Of a stretch of 64,000 nt of DNA, positions 57,442 to 64,000 are shown piece by piece. Both the position numbers and the translations under genes were made by a program. Source of the stretch: Rugalucina vietnamica (Eukaryota > Mollusca > Bivalvia > Lucinida > Lucinidae); assembly GCA_964017185.1 (NCBI GenBank), contig OZ024871.1:6068214-6132213 (forward strand), read 5' to 3'. Below the pieces are notes generated by a model. The model saw nothing but the letters and a program-made list of their open reading frames with translations. It did no database searches and had not been told where the DNA came from. The first letter of the stretch is position 1; each line of letters starts with the position of its first letter.

Positions 57442-59943
57442 TTAAATAATCTTAACATATTCTGTGTCCCTTATAAAATCAAAAACTGCTGCTCTGATGA
57501 CGTCTGCTTGGGCAGGGCTAGGATTTAAAAGAGTATTAACTGTGATGTTTTTGATATCTGAAAAAGCGTCTGTGATTTTCTTAAACATGACCTGTCTATG
57601 ATTAAAGTGAAACTGGCACGAAAGTAGGTAATGCTCTGTGTCTTCCAATTTCCCGCAGTGGAGACAGAGCGGATCAGCCCCCCTATGGAACAGATTGTTA
57701 AAATTAAGCCCATTTCGATCTAACCTTAGCCTAGTGTATAATCGGTCCATACGCCTATCATCACTGTATTGGACCATTTTCACTGGGAGCTCGCTATCAA
57801 GCTCCCAGCGAAGCCCCTTCCCGTGGTTTTTCCATATAGTTGCCCATTTTTGCCTAACCTTTTTCTTAATGATCCCATAAGCCTCTGTTTTCCCGAGCCG
57901 TAAAGATAATTCCCTCCCAAAGGATGATCCGGCCTTTGCTGCTTCGTCAGCTAGGTCGTTCCCTGTCACATTACAGTGGGACGGACACCAATCCATGTAT
58001 ATTATGATATTGGCCCGTATGATGCTGTCTACTAGCTGGTTAATCTGAATAAGTAAATCAGGTCTGGAATTGCTATTACCGCTACGGATGGCTCGTATGG
58101 AGCTTAAAGAATCTGTGAGAATGACCACCCTGTCTGGTTTTTCAGCATTGACCCACTTAAGTGCCTCTATTATTGCTGTCAATTCTGCAGAAAAAATTGA
58201 AAGTTGGCCGTTTAATTTAAATTTCCTGGTTATATGGTATTGTGGGATTGCGAAGGCGCATCCCACCTCAGAAGTGGATTCATTTTTACTGCCATCAGTG
58301 TAAATTTGTAGATAAGAACTGTAATTATCTTTAATCAAAGCCTTAGTTTTAATTTCTATGGATTTGCTACTGTCACGTTTTTTGTTTATGAAAGGTTTCA
58401 AGGTCTCCCTGGGGTTGATAGATCTTAAAGCATGAATGTCAGCATATACAGGTGGTTGGACCTGTAAGTCCTGTATTTGGTATTCAGACTGTAGGTCTCT
58501 GACCTGCACTACAAATGGAATTTTACCCTGGGCTCGGTCTCTATTAGTATCGTAAACTGAAAGATCATATAAATTGTTAAGTGGTAATTGATCTCCATTG
58601 GCTGATGACCTAGCCCAGTACTTAAGTATGAGTTCTTCCCTACGTAATTGTAAGGGAGGTACACAACATTCAATCTGTACATTTATATTTGAAGTGGATT
58701 TGTATGCCCCAGTGGCAATTCTTAAAGCTGCTGCTTGAATCCTGTCTAACCTTTTGAGTTGGCTCTGTGTTGCCGAAGCGTAAGCTTGACACCCGTAATC
58801 TATTTTACTCCTAATGAGTGACTTGTAAATCTTAATTAAAGTGATCTTATCTGCACCGTAGGAAGTCCCTGAAAGATAACGCATAAGATTCAAATCTTTT
58901 TTACATCGTTCTATGAGCTGATCAATGTGTTTTTTCCAAGTGAGTTCGTTATCAAAAGTCATGCCTAAAAACTTTCCATGTGTTTTAAATTCTAACGTCT
59001 GATCTCCTACTTTGAGTTTTGGTACTGATTCATCCGGTAATGTCCTACAGTTGTACATAACCACCTCTGTTTTACCTGCCGAAATTTTGATACCTAGCGA
59101 CGCTGCCCACCTGTATATAATGTCTAGTATGGTTTGCATGAGCTTCACCAGTCGCGCCTTGCTTTTCGCCGTTTTCCAGGCTGCGGCGTCATCCGCGTAC
59201 TGGGAAAGCTCAGCGAACAGATCTTTCAAAACGTCATATTGAGTGTTAGCAAGAATGTTGAAAAGAATAGGACTTAGAACACTGCCCTGGGGCGAACCGT
59301 TATCAAGGGGCTTGACCTCGGAGATGTCTCCCCCCACCCGTACTTGTATCTTCCTATCTTTTAAAAAGTCCTGAACCCAAGCTAATAATCTGCCCTTTAC
59401 GCCGAACTTAGTTAACTGGGCCAATACACCATTGGTCCACATAAGGTCAAAGGCTTTTTCGAGGTCAAGAAAAATACAAAGCAGATGCCGGTCTTCCATT
59501 TTCGCCTTAAGGATGGCTGTCTGTAGTCGAATAATTTGGTCAAGTGTTGACCTGTTCTTCCGAAAACCTGACTGAGTGGGAGCTAGTAGCTGGTTGTTTT
59601 CTACATAACTCGTTAGCCTAGTTCCAATCATGGTTTCCATTGTTTTGCAGACCGCAGACGTGAGGGATATAGGTCGATATGACCCAGGATCATGGGGAGG
59701 TTTGCTGGATTTCAAAAGGGGGACAATAGTGCCTAACTTCCACTGATCTGGTAGCTTGCCTTCCGACCAGGATTTGTTGATTAGATGTAGTAATTGCCAT
59801 TTACACTGGTCAGATGAATGTTTCAGCATGTCATAGTGAATTGTGTCCGCTCCCGGGGCAGTGCTTTTCTTCCTATTTAGAGCATTAGTAAGTTCTTTAA
59901 AGGTAAAAAGGTCATTGTAGGCCTCCCCCCCCACCCCCCTCAA
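57442..59943 (-). CDS. LINE ORF2 second part: reverse transcriptase, RNase H, zinc knuckle
   Basis: 833 residues. RT motifs: SYRPISLTSAVCKTME, FLDLEKAFDLMW, NGSPQGSVLSPILF, YADDAAAW and GKFLGMTFDN. RNase H (about 535-670): IYTDGSKN, SAELTAIIEAL, ILTDSLSS and WCPSHCNVTGNDLADEAA, giving the usual acidic residues. A final C-x2-C-x7-H-x4-C knuckle (CLHCGKLEDTEHYLLSC) is typical of I/Jockey-type ORF2. It continues the previous ORF in another frame. Apart from that junction no disabling change is visible. Confidence 0.85.
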   Translation of the reverse strand: MRGVGGEAYNDLFTFKELTNALNRKKSTAPGADTIHYDMLKHSSDQCKWQLLHLINKSWSEGKLPDQWKLGTIVPLLKSSKPPHDPGSYRPISLTSAVCKTMETMIGTRLTSYVENNQLLAPTQSGFRKNRSTLDQIIRLQTAILKAKMEDRHLLCIFLDLEKAFDLMWTNGVLAQLTKFGVKGRLLAWVQDFLKDRKIQVRVGGDISEVKPLDNGSPQGSVLSPILFNILANTQYDVLKDLFAELSQYADDAAAWKTAKSKARLVKLMQTILDIIYRWAASLGIKISAGKTEVVMYNCRTLPDESVPKLKVGDQTLEFKTHGKFLGMTFDNELTWKKHIDQLIERCKKDLNLMRYLSGTSYGADKITLIKIYKSLIRSKIDYGCQAYASATQSQLKRLDRIQAAALRIATGAYKSTSNINVQIECCVPPLQLRREELILKYWARSSANGDQLPLNNLYDLSVYDTNRDRAQGKIPFVVQVRDLQSEYQIQDLQVQPPVYADIHALRSINPRETLKPFINKKRDSSKSIEIKTKALIKDNYSSYLQIYTDGSKNESTSEVGCAFAIPQYHITRKFKLNGQLSIFSAELTAIIEALKWVNAEKPDRVVILTDSLSSIRAIRSGNSNSRPDLLIQINQLVDSIIRANIIIYMDWCPSHCNVTGNDLADEAAKAGSSFGRELSLRLGKTEAYGIIKKKVRQKWATIWKNHGKGLRWELDSELPVKMVQYSDDRRMDRLYTRLRLDRNGLNFNNLFHRGADPLCLHCGKLEDTEHYLLSCQFHFNHRQVMFKKITDAFSDIKNITVNTLLNPSPAQADVIRAAVFDFIRDTEYVKII

Positions 59944-61276
59944 TACTAGCCTGAACTGTCACTGTTATGTCCGGATCTCGCTTCAATTTTTCCGCTCTAA
60001 ACTCGGGGCTTAGATTTTCATTACTGCTTACTTTTTGATAGTGTTGAGCCAGAGCGTTTGCCTTATCAATGTTTTCCTGATGACGAGTGTTATTGCTTAT
60101 CAAAACTTCTACTGGTTTGAAAGGCTTGCCGTTGAATCTAGAAATGAGGCCCCATAGTTCCTTACTGGTGGTTTTATGGTTTAACTTTGAAATTAATTCT
60201 TGAAATTTCGTTTTTTGGGCCTTATCCAAAGTTTCCTTACATTTGGAGCGCAGCGTTTTGTATTCTACTTTGAGCTGTTCAGTTTTGTGCCGTCTCCATA
60301 GCTTATAGGCTCGCCTTTTTGCCTTAACTGCCAAAGTACACTCGTCATCCCACCAAGGGAGATGCCGCCGTTTGCCTTTAAACATTGGCTTGGTTTGGGG
60401 GATAGTCTTAGAACATACGTCGAGTAGTGCCGAATTAAAAAGTTCGTTACACTCTTCGATTGTTTTTCCATTGTAATCTAGCTGTAGTTTGCTGGTTAGT
60501 TTGCGAAAAAGGACCCAATTTGCAGAATTTAACTTCCATCGCGGTTGTTGCGATTGAAGTACAGATTTGCATTGATAATTAAACTTAGATATGATGGGGT
60601 AATGATCACTGCCTAGGCAGTCTTGATGTACATACCAGTGATAGTTCTTGCTAACATGTCGGGTGGTAAGGGTGAGGTCAAGAGCAGAGAGTTGGTTAGA
60701 TACCGGGCTTAAGTAGGTCCCGGTCCCGTCATTTAGTATAACTAAGTCATTTTCCTCTACAAATTGATTAAACTCTTTACCTGCTGCGGTTTCACTTCCT
60801 AAATATTCTGTGTCCCAGAGGCTGTCGTGTATGTTAAAATCCCCCACTATTATAAAATGTTTACCCACTAGCGTTAAGATATGTTCAAAATCTCCTTGAC
60901 TAATTAAATGTTTGCCATTAGTGTAAAGATTAATGATATCTACGTTTTTGTTGTTACCGAAAATTCTAACAATTGAAACTTCTAGATGCTTATTTTTATG
61001 CTTATATGGAATTTCCTCAGAATCTAGTCCCTCCCGTATAAAAGTAGCAACCCCACCCCCCTGTTGGTCGTTCCTACGATATGAGACAGGTTCTTTATAC
61101 CCCATAAAACGTAATTTTTTCTTATCTTGTGGATTCCACGTTTCTTGAATACAGACAACCTCTGGTAAAACCTTAAAAGTTAGCAAGAAATCATAGAACT
61201 CGGCCTTCTTGTGCCGCATGTCATAGCCATATAAACTACGGGCATTCCATTGTAGCACAGTGAATTCCGAGTCCAT
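59912..61276 (-). CDS. LINE ORF2 first part: endonuclease
   Basis: 454 residues beginning MDSEFTVLQWNARSL. The endonuclease motifs are QWNARSL, CIQETWNPQD, GGGVATFI, VGDFNIHDSLWD, LSALDLTLTT and GSDHYPIIS, all as expected for an AP-like endonuclease that nicks the target. A linker leads to the RT. The frame is lost at a homopolymer (six and eight C on the plus strand, 59922-59940), after which the next frame carries on. This is either a recent mutation, an assembly slip or, less likely, programmed frameshifting. Confidence 0.8.
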   Translation of the reverse strand: MDSEFTVLQWNARSLYGYDMRHKKAEFYDFLLTFKVLPEVVCIQETWNPQDKKKLRFMGYKEPVSYRRNDQQGGGVATFIREGLDSEEIPYKHKNKHLEVSIVRIFGNNKNVDIINLYTNGKHLISQGDFEHILTLVGKHFIIVGDFNIHDSLWDTEYLGSETAAGKEFNQFVEENDLVILNDGTGTYLSPVSNQLSALDLTLTTRHVSKNYHWYVHQDCLGSDHYPIISKFNYQCKSVLQSQQPRWKLNSANWVLFRKLTSKLQLDYNGKTIEECNELFNSALLDVCSKTIPQTKPMFKGKRRHLPWWDDECTLAVKAKRRAYKLWRRHKTEQLKVEYKTLRSKCKETLDKAQKTKFQELISKLNHKTTSKELWGLISRFNGKPFKPVEVLISNNTRHQENIDKANALAQHYQKVSSNENLSPEFRAEKLKRDPDITVTVQASIEGGGGGGLQ

Positions 61277-61337
61277 CCTAAAAATTGAGTCCTATTCACA
61301 AACTTTGTTTATTACTAAATTAACAAAAAAAAAAAAA

Positions 61338-63743
61338 TTAGTACATGTAAAAGCCTGCGTTGTTTACCTTTCCCCTGGTTATCATTGGCGGAGTTAGTTT
61401 AACACCCGGTATATCAACTGTCCTAAAATTTAACAGGTGCGTCTGCTTATTTTGCCTATTTCTATGACCCTGATACTGATGCGGTGCCAGGGGAATGCTG
61501 CGTGGTTGTCGTGGTTTTTTGGGAGTTTTGTGTGGTATTTTGGCTGGGGGTCTTGGTGCATGCTTATGCTGTTGTTGAGGCTGCTGTTGGTGTTCGTTAC
61601 ACATGCGTGTTATATTTCTGTGGAAAACTTGGGAGTAAGTTTCCTCAGAAGCCTTGACAGCATTTGGCTTTGGTGCAGTGGGCATTTCTGTTTTGGGGTT
61701 GTGTTCCGGTGCAGGGGGTGGGTCCTGTGATTGCGCTTGTTTTCGTGGCAGTTGGGGTACCACTCGCTCTTTGGCGGGTGAAGGTGCTTGCTTGGGTGCC
61801 GGTTGCTGCTTTGCGGTATTTGCCTGTGCGGGGGGTATTTGTGCGCTCTCGGACATGTCGTTAGTGGTATCAGGTTCAATGACAATAGGTGTATCCTCAG
61901 TGCCTATGAAAAAATGTGGGCTGGCTACTAAAAGTTCTAAGTATTTGTCTCGGTTTTCTGTCTGCATGTTTTGTAGTCTGGCTAAGTTGTCGGAGCTGAG
62001 TAGATGTTTAAGAACGAGTGTAAGATCTTTAATATGGATGAAGTTTTTGTTAGACGGTATGGCATTTATTGCTTGTTCTGGTATCTTGAGGTCTGGAAGT
62101 GGAGCTGCGTTAACATGGGTGGGTGGGGTAACTTGGGGTTGAGCATTTGCCTGCTTGGCGGGGTTATCTTTAGGGGAGAGAGCTTGTGCATAGGTCTGGC
62201 CTTTGTCACTATGGGGGATGTTGGTTGCCTTTGGATGAGCGGTGGCATTGTTTTCCTTAGTACTGAAATGGGCATGTCTCCTAGCTTCCCATTCCTGGGT
62301 AATGGTCATATTCTTAATTCTGATTTCCTCCTTGTATTTGAGCCAAGCAGGACACATGGGGTGGTTAGCAGTATGATTATTATCATTATCATTACAGTTA
62401 TAGCAACGGAATGGGTATCTGCGGAAGTCTACTCTACACTCATTACGTAAATGATTACTACTACAATTAGTACATCTGGTTTTTGTGCTTTTACATTTTG
62501 AATCCCTATGGCCAAATTCCTGACATTTATTGCATCTAACTGGTGTATAGTACATAGGTTTGACTGCCTTGATCTGGTCGGTACCTTCAATAAGTAGTGG
62601 TGGTAAGCTAGTCTCAAAAGTCAATATTGCTCTGCCTGTATTTTTGCCGTGTTTACTGTAAATTGGTTGAAATGAGCTAATGTTGTTTTTTCCGAAAGCA
62701 AAATGGTCCCTAAATTGCGTTTCATTAGCCCCATTTGTTTCTACTATGCCTTTACTGTATTTAGGTTTGGTATTCTTATTGGCTTGTTTAGTATGTTTGT
62801 TTACATGTCCTGTCTGTTTATTTGATTTGTTTACAACTTTAAGTGTAGGTAGGGTGCTACTTTGGTTTACAAACTGTTTTGCCTTATTGTATAGATGTTG
62901 CGGTAGCTTAAAGGTTAGTTCAGTGTTTGCAGTCATGACCTTAACGGTTTGCCCTATGTGCTCATAAAATGTCTTGCATATTCTGCCAGCTAGAGTAGAG
63001 TCAATAAATCCCCTGTTCAACAATGAAAAAGTCATGAACATATAGCCAGATATGGTATTTGGGCTGTCTGCTGTTTCTTCTACCTCAATAATGTCTTCAA
63101 AGACTGTTTGCTGCTTCCTACGTTTGCCGTAACTTACATATGTAAACCCGTCTTCTGCATCGTCGTTGCCCTCAGCAGAGAAGGACAGGACTCGCTTCAC
63201 TGGGTCAGAGTCAGCACCGGTACTGGGATTTGCTGTGGTACCGGGATTTAGTGCTGTGGGTGTGGTGGCCGTTGGGGGTGGGGTGTCTGCTTTACTGGCG
63301 GGGAAGGCATCCGCAATCATCTGACTTAGTGTAGGGGTTTGGGATAATTGGGTTCCGGTCTCTGTACCGGTCCCGGGTTTTAGTTTGGCATCGCTGGGAG
63401 CCAGTGACTGGGTGGGGACAGGCTGGACTGAGCTCGTGCCTGCATTTGGGTTTGGCTGGGCGTCATTGGGCTGCATGTCTGGTTCTAGACTTTCGTCGAT
63501 GACCAGCCTATCTGGGGAAGAGCTGACAGAGCTGATTGGTGAAGTTGAAACATGATATGTTGTGAAGGAAAGGTGCCCTGTCGGGTCCTTAGGAAGTGGG
63601 GTAGAAGCCCCCTTCTGTTCAATAACCTTTAAATGCATCAGGTCAATTTCATTGAATGTGCCATTGGGTGAAACCTTATTGTACTGTGCTAATCCCCCTT
63701 TGAAAGTACTGAGGGGTGGAAAAGAATCTTGCTTACTATACAT
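61338..63743 (-). CDS. LINE ORF1: gag-like protein with three zinc knuckles
   Basis: 801 uninterrupted residues. Residues 90-185 are Pro/Thr-rich and disordered. Residues 228-300 may form an RNA-recognition-like fold. Zinc knuckles follow: Cys404-x2-Cys407-x4-His412-x4-Cys417, Cys424-x2-Cys427-x3-His431-x4-Cys436, and a variant from Cys447/Cys450 to Cys464. The C-terminal 250 residues are Pro/Gln-rich with a basic patch (KTPKKPRQPR). Such proteins bind the element's own RNA. ORF2 begins 62 bases after its stop on the same strand. Confidence 0.82.
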   Translation of the reverse strand: MYSKQDSFPPLSTFKGGLAQYNKVSPNGTFNEIDLMHLKVIEQKGASTPLPKDPTGHLSFTTYHVSTSPISSVSSSPDRLVIDESLEPDMQPNDAQPNPNAGTSSVQPVPTQSLAPSDAKLKPGTGTETGTQLSQTPTLSQMIADAFPASKADTPPPTATTPTALNPGTTANPSTGADSDPVKRVLSFSAEGNDDAEDGFTYVSYGKRRKQQTVFEDIIEVEETADSPNTISGYMFMTFSLLNRGFIDSTLAGRICKTFYEHIGQTVKVMTANTELTFKLPQHLYNKAKQFVNQSSTLPTLKVVNKSNKQTGHVNKHTKQANKNTKPKYSKGIVETNGANETQFRDHFAFGKNNISSFQPIYSKHGKNTGRAILTFETSLPPLLIEGTDQIKAVKPMYYTPVRCNKCQEFGHRDSKCKSTKTRCTNCSSNHLRNECRVDFRRYPFRCYNCNDNDNNHTANHPMCPAWLKYKEEIRIKNMTITQEWEARRHAHFSTKENNATAHPKATNIPHSDKGQTYAQALSPKDNPAKQANAQPQVTPPTHVNAAPLPDLKIPEQAINAIPSNKNFIHIKDLTLVLKHLLSSDNLARLQNMQTENRDKYLELLVASPHFFIGTEDTPIVIEPDTTNDMSESAQIPPAQANTAKQQPAPKQAPSPAKERVVPQLPRKQAQSQDPPPAPEHNPKTEMPTAPKPNAVKASEETYSQVFHRNITRMCNEHQQQPQQQHKHAPRPPAKIPHKTPKKPRQPRSIPLAPHQYQGHRNRQNKQTHLLNFRTVDIPGVKLTPPMITRGKVNNAGFYMY

Positions 63744-64000
63744 ATTGAAATGGATGTAATACTAAACAAAATGGCTGCTTTGCTTAAACAAATTATGAAT
63801 ACAAAATACAAATAGTACAATGTAACAATAGATGTATTATTCAAATTACATGTATTAGGATCAAAATGATTAATTGACTTTAATGGGATTTAATGGCTAA
63901 GCTTATGTTCACTTTGATCTTTAATTGGGTAATAATTGGGTAATGATTAAAGCAGGTGTGATGGATAATTACTGATCAAAAGAAAAATTGATTGGCAGTA

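Larger units (their letters stand above)
55974..64000 (-). mobile_element. Large non-LTR retrotransposon, I/Nimb-like
   Basis: ORF1 at 61338-63743 and a split ORF2 at 57442-61276 are followed by a long AT-rich 3' region. The (GAA)n at about 55974-55991 on the minus strand is a candidate tail. The RNase H domain after RT and the gag-like CCHC ORF1 point to the I group. The 5' end may lie beyond the window. Limits other than the ORFs are inferred. Confidence 0.65.

Noticed and set aside
61654..62450. Plus-strand ORFs of 97-162 codons over the I-like LINE
   Set aside because: Antisense shadows of ORF1, whose domains and length are clear.

Overview
The window looks like nuclear DNA of a marine bivalve mollusc. 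It is AT-rich, intron-rich and densely packed with transposable elements. The bivalve assignment is inferred from element types and style, not from a species-specific marker.

Layout. (1) From about 9.3 to 42.7 kb on the minus strand lies one host gene. I could assemble it from 14 coding exons (35529 down to 9801) whose splice phases all agree, giving a predicted protein of 1042 residues. It starts with an extended PHD zinc finger of the PHF6/PHF11 type, continues through a long charged disordered region with an AT-hook and SUMO-type motifs, then an unrecognised block of about 320 residues, and ends in an OTU cysteine protease domain. A likely non-coding first exon sits near 42.63-42.71 kb. 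(2) A divergent plus-strand first coding exon starts at 43163. The roughly 450 bp between the two genes carries a perfect triple-GAAA interferon-regulatory-factor type site and an ETS site, so the two genes may share a promoter. (3) 43.4-47.9 kb is a 4.5 kb element with long inverted termini. (4) 48.1-52.35 kb is an almost full-length non-LTR retrotransposon with a 2A-like peptide, PHD-like fingers, endonuclease and reverse transcriptase. (5) 52.4-56 kb holds a SINE-like unit, a 45-base poly(T), and LTR-leader-like tandem repeats. (6) 56-64 kb is a second large non-LTR retrotransposon on the minus strand, with CCHC gag-like ORF1 and endonuclease-RT-RNase H ORF2 split by a frameshift in a homopolymer.

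The introns of the host gene are crowded. They hold about 24 copies or fragments of one 235 bp palindromic MITE (GAGCC termini, 4 bp AWWT target duplications). There are also several unrelated minisatellite-cored elements that share one terminal plan (5' end matching the right arm of a 3' hairpin), foldback elements, and a nested insertion series. Two tandem arrays in this gene are amplified exon-intron boundaries: a 57 bp array repeating the splice acceptor of exon 2 and a 59 bp array repeating the splice donor of exon 12. In both, use of a decoy site brings an in-frame stop. These arrays, the ePHD-OTU architecture and the promoter site are the points most worth following up. No CRISPR arrays, rRNA genes or convincing tRNA genes were seen.
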